From contig NC_083583.1 in assembly GCF_027579695.1 (NCBI RefSeq), positions 25,385,599-25,449,598 of the forward strand: a stretch of DNA of 64,000 nt. Direction: 5' to 3'. This DNA comes from Neoarius graeffei (Eukaryota > Chordata > Actinopteri > Siluriformes > Ariidae). Below, in pieces: positions 11,384-22,436 of this stretch (the stretch's first letter is position 1; each line of letters opens with the position of its first letter). The translations under genes were made by a program, and so were the position numbers. The notes under the pieces were generated by a model. It ran no database searches and was not told the origin of the DNA. It was given only the letters and a program-made list of their open reading frames with translations.

Positions 11384-11401
11384 TGGTGCCGAAATCCGGG
11401 A
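11384..11401 (+). other. Primer binding site, tRNA-Phe type
   Basis: One base after the LTR the sequence TGGTGCCGAAATCCGGGA is complementary to the 3' end of vertebrate tRNA-Phe (...CCCGGGUUUCGGCACCA) with one mismatch. The tRNA match is from memory of the tRNA sequence. Confidence 0.75.
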
Positions 11402-11430
11402 ACAAGGTGGAGCACCAACCTCGCAGCCCC

Positions 11431-14400
11431 ATGGAATCCTCCCCGTTCGCGGACCTGGTCCACACCCTCGCCACGGCTCAGCAAAGCCAGCACCACGCGC
11501 TCGTCACGCTCCGAAAGGAGCAGGAGCGGCGCTTCGAAGCCCTGGTGCTGGCCCAGCAGGAAGATCGCGAGGCGTTCCGGCATCTCCTCGCGTCGGCGGG
11601 GTCCACCAGCGCCCCAGCCGCGGGCCCGTCTCCCCTCACCATGACCAAGATGGGCCCGCAGGACGACCCCGAGGCGTTTCTCACATTGTTCGAGCAGGTC
11701 GCCGAAGCCTCGGGGTGGCCGATGGAGCGGCGCGCCTCCTCCCCCTCCTGACGGGAGAGGCGCAGCTGGCCGCGCTACAGCTCCCCGCCGACCGCCGGCT
11801 AGCCTACGCGGACCTTCGCCGGGCCGTCCTCCAGTGCGTGGGGCGCACCCCAGAACAACAGAGCCAGCGCTTCTGCGTGCTGCGGTTGGAGGAAGTCGGC
11901 TGGCCGTTCGCGTTTGGCCAGCAGCTCCGGGATGCCTGCTGGCAGTGGCTGAGGGCCGACGATCACGATGCCGAGGGAATCATCGATCAGGTGGTGCTGG
12001 AGCAGTTCATCGCCCGCTTACCAGCTGGAACCACAGAGTGGGTCCAGTGCCACCGCCCGGCGTCACTGGATCAGGCAGTAGGACTGGCGGAGGATCATTT
12101 GGCGGCTGTTCCGGCGGCAGGACAACCGACGACATCTTCTCTTCTCTCCTCTTCTCTCTCTCTTTCTCCCTTCCCTTCTGTGTCCCGTCCTCGCCCCATT
12201 CCCCCACCACGGAGGCGGGGGCCGGCTCCACCCCAGCCGGCCCACCGCACCCGTGGTACCCTCCTGTTTCTCCCTTCTGTGTCTGTCTCTCCCCCTCCTC
12301 AGGTGAGTGAGCCCCAGAGCACCGGTGCAGAGGGAAAGCCCGGGCCGGTTTGCTGGCGCTGCGGGGAGCCGGGCCACCTGCAACAACAGTGCGCAGCAAT
12401 GGAGGTGGGCGCGGTGGTACGGATCCTCGACGCGCCAGAAGCTGCCCTCGATCAGGCCGGAGCGTATCGCATACCGGTGAGTGTACAAGGGGCTACATAT
12501 CAGGCGTTGGTGGATTCTGGTTGCAATCAGACCTCGATCCGCCAAAGCCTGGTGCAAGACGAGGCATTGGGGGGAGCACAGGGGGTGAAGGTGTTGTGTG
12601 TGCACGGGGATGTTCACAGCTACCCTTTGGTGTCAGTCCACATATTTTTCAGAGGGGAAAAATCTATAGTGAAGGCGGCGGTTAATCCTTGCCTTACCCA
12701 CTCTTTAATTTTGGGGACTGATTGGCCGGGATTTCGGGGTTTAATGATGCGCCTAGTAAAGAGTGGGTCCTGCCATTTGACAGGGGGAGGTCCCGGTGTC
12801 GCTTTGGCTGGAGCTGCTGTCGCAGAGCCGTCTACGTCATCTCCGCGACAGAGTGAGGAGCCGCCGACTCCTCCTCTTTCTGTTGGGGAAACCCTCGCGG
12901 ATTTCCCATTAGAACAATTGCGAGACGAGACTCTGCGACATGCGTTTGACCAAGTGAGAGTAATCGATGGTCAAACGCTCCAGCCAAACGCCACCCCGTC
13001 CTTCCCCTATTTTTCTATTATGAAGGATAGATTATACCGAGTGACGCAGGACACTCAGATGAAAGAGCGAGTCACACAGCTGTTAATTCCAAAGAGCCGC
13101 CGGGAATTGGTATTTCAGGCGGCTCACTTTAATCCCATGGCTGGACACCTAGGACAGGATAAGACACTAGCCCGGATAATGGCCCGATTCTATTGGCCGG
13201 GGATTCGCGGCGATGTCCGTAAGTGGTGTACGGCATGCTGCGAATGCCAGTTAGTAAATCCAGCGGCCATTCCAAAAGCGCCTTTGCGCCCCCTACCTTT
13301 AATCGAGACCCCGTTCGAAAGAATTGGGATGGATCTCGTCGGGCCATTAGATCGGTCAACACGAGGGTACCGCTTTATATTGGTTCTGGTGGACTATGCA
13401 ACGCGATACCCGGAAGCGGTGCCTCTTCGCAATATCTCAGCACGCAGTATTGCAGAGGCCCTCTTCCACGTCATCTCCCGGGTTGGAATCCCGAAAGACA
13501 TTCTGACTGACCAAGGCACCTCGTTTATGTCACGAACACTGAGCGAACTGTATGGGCTATTAGGTATTAAGCCGATCCACACCAGCGTTTATCACCCACA
13601 AACGGACGGTTTAGTTGAACGGTTCAATCGCACCCTCAAGAATATAATTAAAAAATTCGTAAGTGAGGACGCATGTAACTGGGATAAATGGCTCGAACCC
13701 TTGTTATTTGCAGTGCAAGAGGTCCCCCAAGCCTCCACGGGGTTCTCCCCGTTTGAATTGTTATACGGGCGTAAGCCATGCGGCATTTTAGATGTGCTGC
13801 GGGAAAATTGGGAGGAGGGACCTTCACAGAGTAAAAACAAAATTCAGTACGTTATGGACCTGCGCGCAAAACTCCACACGCTCACCCACCTAACTCAGGA
13901 GAATTTGCGGCAGGCCCAGGAACGGCAAGCCCGCCTGTACAACAAGGGCACGCGCCTTAGAGAATTCACTCCGGGAGATAAGGTACTCGTACTGTTGCCC
14001 ACGTCGAGCTCCAAATTAATCGCCAAGTGGCAAGGACCCTTTGAGGTCACACGGCGAGTCGGGGACGTCGACTATGAGGTAAGGCGAACAGACAGGGACG
14101 GGGCGCTACAGATCTACCACCTCAATCTGCTTAAACTCTGGAACGAGGAGGTCCCCATGGCATTGGTGTCGGTAGTTCCGGAGAAGGCGGAGCTGGGGCC
14201 GGAGGTTCAAAAAGGGACATTGGCATCACGTACCTCTCCGGTCCCCTGTGGAGACCACCTCTCCCCGACCCAACTCACGGAGGTCGCCCAGTTGCAGGCC
14301 GAGTTTTCGGATGTGTTCTCACCCCTGCCCGGTCGCACTAACCTCATAGAACACCACATAGAGGCGCCCCCAGGGGTGGTAGTGCGTAGCCGCCCTTACA

Positions 14401-14486
14401 GGCTACCCGAACACAAAAAAAAAGGTGGTTCGGGAAGAACTTCAGACCATGCTCGAAATGGGCATCGTCGAGGAGTCCCACAGTGA
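11431..14486 (+). pseudogene. gag-protease-integrase of the Gmr1-like element, frameshifted
   Basis: Gag starts at ATG 11431. Its N-terminal 107 codons are in one frame, and a one-base shift near 11735 moves the rest to another frame that stays open to 14486. Seen in order: a SCAN-like capsid region around 11640-12110; a pyrimidine-rich, proline/serine linker; a CCHC zinc knuckle CWRCGEPGHLQQQC (12350-12391); the protease active site ALVDSGCNQTS (about 12505); an integrase HHCC finger (about 13125-13250); and the DDE core with MDLVGPL, LTDQGTSF and LVERFNR (about 13330-13625). After integrase a C-terminal segment leads towards RT. Relatives encode these proteins for particle assembly, polyprotein cleavage and chromosomal insertion. 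Confidence 0.9.
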
Positions 14487-15786
14487 CTGGAGCAGCCCGG
14501 TGGTCTTGGTACCCAAGGCCGACGGGTCGGTCCGGTTCTGTGTGGACTATAGAAAAGTCAACGTGGTGTCTAAATTCGACGCGTACCCAATGCCTCGTAT
14601 TGACGAGCTGCTCGATCGACTAGGCACGGCTCGCTTTTACTCGACACTGGATTTGGCGAAGGGATATTGGCAGATCCCCTTGACTCCATTATCCCGGGAG
14701 AAAACGGCCTTTTCCACACCGTTTGGCTTACACCAATTCGTCACACTTCCGTTTGGGCTGTTTGGGGTGCCCGCTACGTTTCAGCGGCTGATGGACAGGG
14801 TCCTCCGGCCCCATGCCACCTATGCGGCCGCATATCTGGATGACATTATCATTTATAGTAACGACTGGCAGCGGCACCTGCAACACCTGAGGGCCGTCCT
14901 TAGGTCGCTGAGGTGGGCGGGTCTCACTGCCAAGCCGAAGAAGTGTGCGATTGGGCGGGTGGAAGTATGGTATCTGGGCTTCCACTTGGGCAACGGGCAG
15001 GTGTGTCCCCAAATTAATAAGACAGCAGCGATTGCGGCCTGCCCGAGGCCCAAGACCAAAAAGGGAGTGAGACAGTTCCTGGGGCTGGCTGGCTACTATC
15101 GTAGGTTTATACCTAATTATTCGGACGTCACCAGCCCGCTGACTGACCTCACTAAAAAGGGGGCGCCAGATCTGGTCCAGTGGACGGAGCAGTGCCAGCA
15201 GGCTTTCTCTGAGGTAAAGGCTGCACTGTGTGGGGGGCCACTTTTACACTCCCCTGACTTCTCTCTCCCTTTTGTGTTGCAGACCGACGCATCGGACAGA
15301 GGGCTGGGGGCGGTGTTGTCCCAGGAGGTGGAGGGGGAGGACCGCCCCATCCTGTACATTAGTAGGAAGCTGTCGGTGCGTGAGGGGCACTACAGCACTA
15401 TTGAGAAGGAATGCCTGGCGATCAAGTGGGCGGTCCTCGCCCTCCGCTACTACCTACTGGGGCGCCCTTTCACCCTCTGTTCGGACCACACATCCCTCCA
15501 GTGGCTCCACCACATGAAAGATGCCAACGCGCGGATCACCCGTTGGTATCTGGCACTCCAACCCTTCAATTTCAAGGTGGTCCACAGGCCGGGGGCGCAG
15601 ATGGTCGTGGCGGACTTGCTCTCCCGTCAAGGGGGGGGGGGGTCGGCTGCGGGCCGGATGGGCGCCCGGCCTGAGTCGGGCGGTGGGGGTATGTGGCAGC
15701 AGAGGCGTGGTCAAGCGCCGGTCTGTGACAGGAGGGCGGAGCCAGGGAAAGTGAGTGGCAGAATCACTACACCTGACGGTAATTAA
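14425..15786 (+). pseudogene. Reverse transcriptase-RNase H of the Gmr1-like element (frame separated from upstream pol)
   Basis: This frame starts with VREELQTMLEMGIVEES, the usual gypsy RT entry. The palm motifs are STLDLAKGYWQIPL, LPFGLFGVPATFQ and the catalytic YLDDIIIYS (about 14833-14860). RNase H follows (LQTDASDRGLGAVLSQ about 15280; ECLAIKWAVLALRYYL about 15410; SDHTSLQWL about 15485) and ends near 15640. The frame then crosses a 12-base G run and stops inside the 3' LTR. It lies in a different frame from protease-integrase because of a nine-base A run at 14415-14423, where eight would join them. That may be a slippage mutation or a frameshift site. Confidence 0.92.
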
Positions 15787-16007
15787 CCTGTGTTTTGTGT
15801 GTCTTCCCAGTAACCGCGCCCTATTTAAGGAGGCAGAGGGAGAGCAGAGGAGAGCTCATCCCGGGACAAGAACACAGCATGTGTGTTTCTCTAACAGAAT
15901 AAAACTAGGCTGTTATACTGAAAAGTCTGGCAATAAAAGGCCTATTAGTACCTGAAGCTTTGTCCTGCCGTCCTCTGTGCTCCACCCACACTTCAGAGAG
16001 CTCTACA
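15692..16007 (+). repeat. 3' LTR of the Gmr1-like element
   Basis: It is 316 bp and matches the 5' LTR except for about five substitutions and a 4-bp GT deletion. A purine-rich GGCGGTGGGGGT just upstream (15680-15691) is the likely polypurine tract. Confidence 0.95.
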
Positions 16008-16070
16008 AAATCATAATGACAACAAAAAACATCCAAATGACCCTGATCAAAAGTTTACATACCCCAGTCC

Positions 16071-16885
<815 letters not shown>

Positions 16886-17287
16886 GACTCAGAATCCAGA
16901 ACCGTCAGTGGCTGGATAAAAGATGCAAGAGTCTGTCTGGATCCCAGAAACTCACTCAGCTTTTATGCACACACACTGATTACAAGCAGATCACAGGTGA
17001 GGATGTTACCTTTAATAGCCATTCAAACCCATTTGTGTCAACTTCTGTGCATGTTATCAGGCCAAAATCACCAGGGTATGTTAACTTTTGATCAGGGTCA
17101 TTTGGGTAGTTTCTGTTGTCATTATGATTTAAAAAGAGAAAACACAGTCGTTTGACAATAAATGGTTTCACCCAACCACTAAGCATGAGTGGAAAAGATG
17201 TTTTTGTGTTATCATTCATATTCTCTGAAAAATGGTCAAAGAATCATAGATTCTGCCAGGGTATGTAAACTTATGAGCACAACTGTA

Positions 17288-17781
17288 TCCATTCACCACT
17301 TGAAAGGGCTGATGACACGAACATGACTCTATGCAATTTCTTAAATAAACTATACAACATGGGAAACATGTTAGATTTCTGTTATAATTACGTGAAAAGA
17401 AGCTGTTGTTACGCAAATATCCAACTTTTAATTGCACAGCGCAAGAAAACTGGGTCCGTGGCTCGCGGCCATGTTGTGACGTCAGCGGGAGAACACGCTG
17501 CGGTTCACTGGCTGTTCTACTCTGGTTCTACTCAATGGAAATGGCGCATGAAAACGCCGGTGAACTCTCTAGTGCTAGCTCTTCCTCTTCTGGGAGTCTA
17601 GAATTGTGTTGATCTCTTCCGAATAGAACCTGATAGCCTACCCTCTTTACTCTTTGCCTCTCGTTGCTAGGCGGCAGTTACATGAAAGCCGCAAGAATTC
17701 ACAAGCAAATACATGACTGATATCACGCCGACTTTATGATTACATTTATGATTATCATGTAGAATCTATAGCTCTACGTAC
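17288..17781. other. No gene established
   Basis: Contains a GTGACGTCAGCGG motif near 17477 and a short plus-strand frame starting at 17535 (MEMAHENAGELSSASSSSSG). It could be a transposon first exon, but I see no family match. On the minus strand it would be intron of the THAP exon. Confidence 0.4.
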
Positions 17782-18352
17782 CTTTATCTTATGTCGTTTC
17801 ACAACACATGTTCTGACAGGAGGACTGTCTTTGGATCCGGCATAGCTACTAGTAAGACCCCCTCCGGAATACTGGCAGTGTTGCCAGATTGGGATTTTTC
17901 CCTCCCAGTTGGGCGGTTTCAAGTGCATTTTGGTGGGTTTTGAACATATTTTGGGCTGGAAAACTTCAGCAGTATCTGGCAACAGATACTGCTGATGTTT
18001 TCCAGCCCAAAATATGTTCAAAACCCACCAAAATGCACTTGAAATCACCCAACTGGGAGGGAAACCTCCCAATCTGGCAACACTGTGTAGGCACTGCTGA
18101 TGGTAGCAGCATACGTTTGTGCTGAACTGAACACCCAAGAGATTCTTTTAAGCTGGGAAGGGTGTCAAACCAATCCAAATCGAAGTGTTCAGAGCACAGG
18201 ACGGATGTTGGTGAGGGCTCCCACTTGTCACGAGTGCGCCTGACTTGCTTCACTCACTTCGCATGCAGCTCGGGATCTCTGGGAAACTTGAATAAACTTA
18301 CCCCATCCTTGTGGGTTTTGGAGCAAAAGCCGGCAACACAACGCGAAGGCAT
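17782..18352 (-). pseudogene. THAP-domain first exon, interrupted by a foldback element
   Basis: From ATG at 18352 the minus strand reads MPSRCVAGFCSKTHKDGVSL, then FKFPRDPEL, then WEPSPTSVLCSEHFDLDWF. This is a THAP zinc finger (C2CH with SLFKFP and SVLCSEHF). The expected conserved Trp codon is TGA (AAG TGA GTG), an in-frame stop. After SAVPT the 210-bp palindrome (17876-18085) intervenes. Coding then resumes in another frame with YSGGGLTSSYAGSKD...VVKRHKIK and ends at a consensus donor, G|GTACGT, at 17782. THAP fingers bind DNA and occur in host regulators and P-element-like transposases. Which applies here is unknown. Confidence 0.75.
17876..18085. mobile_element. 210-bp foldback element (near-perfect palindrome)
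   Basis: Two arms of about 103 bp face each other around a 4-base GCAA loop (17979-17982). The outer ends are CAGTGTTGCCAGATTGGG and its complement. A few mismatches, such as GGGCGG against TCACCC, show it is not freshly made. No clear target duplication is visible. It interrupts the THAP exon. Confidence 0.85.
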
Positions 18353-18455
18353 AATAACTATATATAATAATGTATAATAAAAATACTAATAATGACAAAC
18401 TGAACACCTGTCACATCAACAACAAACTGGTAAATGAGGAGGAAGGTTCTTTCGC

Positions 18456-18463
18456 TGACGTCA
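18456..18463. promoter_or_regulatory. Consensus CRE (TGACGTCA) upstream of the THAP exon
   Basis: A perfect palindromic cAMP-response element lies about 105 bp upstream of the THAP ATG, in CpG-containing sequence. It may be part of that exon's promoter. The motif is seen; its use is inferred. Confidence 0.45.
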
Positions 18464-18710
18464 TATAGCCTCTCCTCCTCCTTCGTCTCCTGGGTGCTGC
18501 AGCCCCGTCAAATTTGCCCAAATAGCCGCGTTTTTAATCATAACTTGTAAAATAGGCGCCTTCGTGAATTAATATATGGATCATCAGGAATTACTTTTTA
18601 TGTTATAAAACATCGCCAAAGATGTCAAAAACGTGTCATCAGCACTTGAAGATAAACTTCATATCTTCGCACCACTGTGTAATATTCTCTATATTTGTTT
18701 GTATGTGTAT

Positions 18711-18784
18711 ACACACACACACACACACAGTGTGTAACTATATGTATGTGTACATCTATCTATCTAGCTAGCTAGCTAGCTATA
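18711..18784. repeat. Simple repeats (CA)n and (CTAT)n/(CTAG)n
   Basis: A CA run near 18712-18730 is followed by CTAT and then CTAG tetramers near 18758-18783. Confidence 0.9.
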
Positions 18785-19323
18785 TTTATTTACCCTAATA
18801 CTCTGAATACATACTCATATTACAATAGGTCTGTTAATGTTTATATGCGTGGCACTTTTACTCTAATTTGCACTTCCGGTTAGATGCCAACTGCATTTCG
18901 TTTTTTAAGTACTTGTACTTGTTCAATGACAAAGTTGAATTTAATCTAAACTTGTTTTCTAATCTTTGAAAGGGTTTTTCATTAGCATATGATTGCAGAT
19001 GGGTCAGATGCGAGCTAGCTAACAACATAATGTGAGTAATCCACTTGTAGAGGTTACAATATAAAGCTTGATTTTAGGGGCAGGAAACCAGACAAAAGGC
19101 AAAAATCTAAGCCATTAGTATTTTTTTCTCCCTAATTTTGCCAATTCCCACAGTCAGCTCTCCCTGTTATACAATAACCACCAACAAGGGAGGCTGAAGC
19201 TTAACATTCTCCCTCTGAGACACATGAAGCCAGCCAACCACATCGTTTCCACATACCTGATCTTGCAGATGCCCATGGTTGCCTATTGTCACTGTGATTG
19301 ACAGGGAAGGGAGAGAGAGAATG

Positions 19324-19505
19324 CATCTGCAGTTTTGTTTAAAACAGTAAAAATCAATTCATAGACAGCAGTACTTGCAGTTTCCTGTGTTCAGTAGCTC
19401 ATAATTTTTTGGAAGTCAAATAGCAAGGGCAAGACATACCTGCATGAGCTGTGCTACATACCACACATTGACAGACCTACTCAACAAGAATGGGCATGTA
19501 AGTCA
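19324..19505. repeat. Direct repeat, copy 1 (182 bp)
   Basis: Nearly identical to 19667-19849 (offset 343 bp). It runs from CATCTGCAG to GGGCATGTAAGTCA and ends in a donor-like GTAAGT. No coding function is recognised. Confidence 0.9.
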
Positions 19506-19666
19506 TTCCATACAGAGGGCATGACTGATTTTGCTCTCTTGGCTTATGCCATCTGAACTATCTAGTACACAACTGATGTTTCTTTTTTATTTTTCTTTTC
19601 AGAAGCACATTTCTGGAAAGTAGCAGCAATATGAGATAAATTTATTTACTTTTCTTTGCAAGATAA

Positions 19667-19849
19667 CATCTGCAGTATTGTTTAAAACAGTAAAAATCAA
19701 TTCATAGACAGCAGTACTTGCAGTTTCCTGTGTTCAGTAGCTCATAAATTTTTTGGAAGTCAAATAGCAAGGGCAAGACATACCTGCATGAGCTGTGCTA
19801 CATACCACACATTGACAGACCTACTCAACAAGAATGGGCAGGTAAGTCA
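19667..19849. repeat. Direct repeat, copy 2 (183 bp)
   Basis: Second copy of 19324-19505, with one added A in the AATTTTTT run. It ends CAG|GTAAGT, a full consensus 5' splice site, where copy 1 has CAT|GTAAGT. Confidence 0.9.
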
Positions 19850-20099
19850 ATGCATAGCCAAGCAATTTGAATTATATTGCAATTCAAAAACATACAAATT
19901 AATCAACATCAAATCTCCAACATAAAACGTAGAACTTTTTTTGTGTAAAGTTCTGGAGTGTGATTTCACTAAACTTCACCACATCAAAAATTGTACTTTT
20001 TCATTGTTAAAAACACTTAAAAATCTGTTTATATTTAGTCTTAGATTATGTGGTGCATCTGGCATACAAGTGTCTGTAAATGAGGTGTTACTCTGGAAA

Positions 20100-20445
20100 C
20101 AACTAAGCTTTAAGGGACCCAAACTTGTTCCAGCATGATATTGCTTTTGTGCATAAAGCAAGCTCCATGAAGACATGGTTTGCCAAGGTTGGAGTGGAAG
20201 AACACGAGTGTCATGCACGCAGCCCTGATCTCAACCCCATTGAACAACGTTGAAATGAAGTGGAATGCTCACTGCACGCCAGGCCTTCTCACCCAACATC
20301 AGCAGTGCCTGACCTCACCAATGCTCTTGTGGCTGAATGAGCACAATTCCCCACAGTCATGCTCCACAATCTAGTGGAAAGCCTTTCTAGAAGCGTGGAG
20401 CTTATTATAACAGCAAAAGTGGGACTAAATCTGGAATGTGGTGAC
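20100..20445 (+). pseudogene. Tc1/mariner transposase C-terminal remnant
   Basis: Translated pieces read LVPA-HDIAFVHKASSMKTWF and then RSPDLNPIEQR, the DDE-domain end of a fish Tc1/mariner family whose non-autonomous relative lies at 56292-56830. Stops and frame changes are frequent and no terminal repeats remain. Confidence 0.7.
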
Positions 20446-20624
20446 GGATCCAGACCAATGCACATGTGTCAGTCAGAAATATATGTGCACCACTTGGCAT
20501 CGGTCATGGGGCATTTGTTTACTTTACCGCTAGCCAGCTACATGGGCTATAGTTATGCTCAACCAACAGACCAGTGGTTTAGGATCAGACTACCTGTGGT
20601 AAGCAGTGATGCTTACCTGACCTA

Positions 20625-22216
20625 CAGTGGTGCTTGAAAGTTTGTGAACCCTTTAGAATTTTCTATATTTCTGCATAAATATGACCTAAAACATCATCAG
20701 ATTTTCAGACAAGTCATAAAAGTAGATAAAGAGAACCCAGTTAAACAAATGAGACAAAAAATATTATACTTGGTCATCTATTTATTGAGGAAAATGATCC
20801 AATATTACATATCTGTGAGTGGCAAAAGTACGTGAACCTCAAGGATTAGCAGTTAATTTGAAGGTGAAATTAGAGTCAGGTGTTTTCAATCAATGGGATG
20901 ACAATCAGGTGTGAGTGGGCACCCTGTTTTATTTAAAGAACAGGGATCTGTCAAAGTCTGATCTTCACAACACATGTTTGTGGAAATGTATCATGGCATG
21001 AACAAAGGAGATTTCTGAGGACCTTAGAAAAAGCGTTGTTGATGCTCATCAGGCTGGAAAAGGTTACAAAACCATCTCTAAAGAGTTTGGACTCCACCAA
21101 TCCACAGTCAGACAGATTGTGTACAAATGGAGGAAATTCAAGACCATTGTTACCCTCCCTAGGAGTGGTCGACCAACAAAGATCACTCCAAGAGCAAGGT
21201 GTGTAATAGGCGGCGAGGTCACAAAGGACCCCAGGGTAACTTCTAAGCAACTGAAGGCCTCTCTCACATTGGCTAATGTTAATGTTCATGAGTCCACCAT
21301 CAGGAGAACGCTGAACAACAATGGTGTGCATGGCAGGGTTGCAAGGAGAAAGCCACTGCTCTCCAAAAAGAACATTGCTGCTCATCTGCAGTTTGCTAAA
21401 GATCACATGGACAAGCTAGAAGGCTACTGGAAAAATGTTTTGTGGACAGATGAGACCAACATAGAACGTTTTGGTTTAAATGAGAAGCGTTATGTTTAGA
21501 GAAAGGAAAACATTCTAGCATAAGAACCTTATCCCATCTGTGAAACATGGTGGTAGTAGTATCATGGTTTGGGCCTGTTTTGCTGCATCTGCTTGCCATC
21601 ATTGATGGAACAATGAATTCTGAATTATACCAGCGAATTCTAAAGAAAAATGTCAGGACATCTGTTCATGAACTGAATCTCAAGACAAGGTGGGTCATGC
21701 AGCAAGACAACAACCCTAAGCACACAAGTTGTTTTACCAAAGAATGGTCAAAGAAGAATAAAGTTAATGCTTTGGAATGGCCAAGTCAAAGTCCGGACCT
21801 TAATCCAATCGAAATGTTGTGGAAGGACCTGAAGCAAACAGTTCACATGAGGAAACCCACCAACATCCCAGAGTTGGAGCTGTTCTGTATGGAGGAATGG
21901 GCTAAAATTCCTCCAAGCCAGTATGCAGGACTGATCAACAGTTACCGGAAACATGTAGTTGCAGTTATTGCTGCACAAGGGGGTCATACCAGATACTGAA
22001 AGCAAAGGTTCACATACTTTTGCCACTCACAGATATGTAATATTGGATCATTTCCCTCAATAAATAAATGACCAAGTATAATAGTTTTGTCTCATTTGTT
22101 TAACTGGATTCTCTTTATCTACTTTTAGGACTTGTGTGAAAATCCGATGTTTTCAGTCATATTTATGCAGAAACATTGAAAATTCTAAAGGGTTCACAAA
22201 CTTTCAAGCACCACTG
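20625..22216 (+). mobile_element. Tc1-like transposon, nearly full length
   Basis: Inverted termini CAGTGGTGCTTGAAAG...CTTTCAAGCACCACTG with TA on both sides (20623-20624, 22217-22218), 1,592 bp in all. A relative with a large deletion lies at 62217-63445. Confidence 0.95.
20993..21999 (+). pseudogene. Tc1-like transposase, broken
   Basis: Start ATG at 20993; codon 3 is already TGA (20999-21001), where relatives have an arginine codon. The helix-turn-helix region continues (TKEISEDLRKSVVDAHQAG, then LHQSTVRQIVYKW), followed by a GRPTK AT-hook-like linker. The catalytic LWTDETN is near 21440, with a stop at 21497 after KRYV. A frameshift in the central part precedes the final VMQQDNNPKHTS and SPDLNPIEMLW motifs (to 21999). 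Domain order is complete but the frame is not. Confidence 0.9.
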
Positions 22217-22253
22217 TAATTACCTATTCTCATGATGAATAGGTAATTACAGT
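22213..22253. repeat. Short hairpin at a Tc1 end
   Basis: ACTGTAATTACCTATTC and its exact complement flank a 7-base loop. The left arm includes the last bases of the Tc1 terminus and the TA target. Confidence 0.85.
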
Positions 22254-22436
22254 ATAGTGTGATCTGAGGCAAAGAACCTAGGTCAAACCAATAAAATGCG
22301 CCAGAAAGAGGTCATTCTACCACTAGCTTGACCATGCAACAGCAGCAGAACGATCAGTGACAATGGTGATGAAAACATTGAAACAAAGGAAACTTGGAAC
22401 ATTTTTCATGAAGAAAGACAAGAAACGGTAAGCTAT

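Larger units (their letters stand above)
11063..16007 (+). mobile_element. Gmr1-like Ty3/gypsy LTR retrotransposon, full length
   Basis: It is 4,945 bp long and bounded by TG...CA LTRs and a perfect 5-bp target duplication AAATC (11058-11062, 16008-16012). The order is LTR, tRNA-Phe-type primer site, gag, protease, integrase, reverse transcriptase, RNase H, LTR. Integrase before RT is the Ty1/copia-like order known for Gmr1-type gypsy elements of deuterostomes. The LTRs differ at about five positions plus a 4-bp indel, so it is young. Two frame breaks (near 11735 and at 14415) interrupt the genes. Confidence 0.95.

Noticed and set aside
12135-12306. Possible intron in the gypsy gag (pyrimidine tract and CAG|GTGAGT near 12300)
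   Set aside because: The frame is open throughout and domains on both sides are contiguous; the tract is better read as a Ser/Pro-rich linker.
17535-17612. Short serine-rich frame (MEMAHENAGELSSAS...) as a gene start
   Set aside because: No downstream exon or family recognised; kept only as a remark in the spacer entry.
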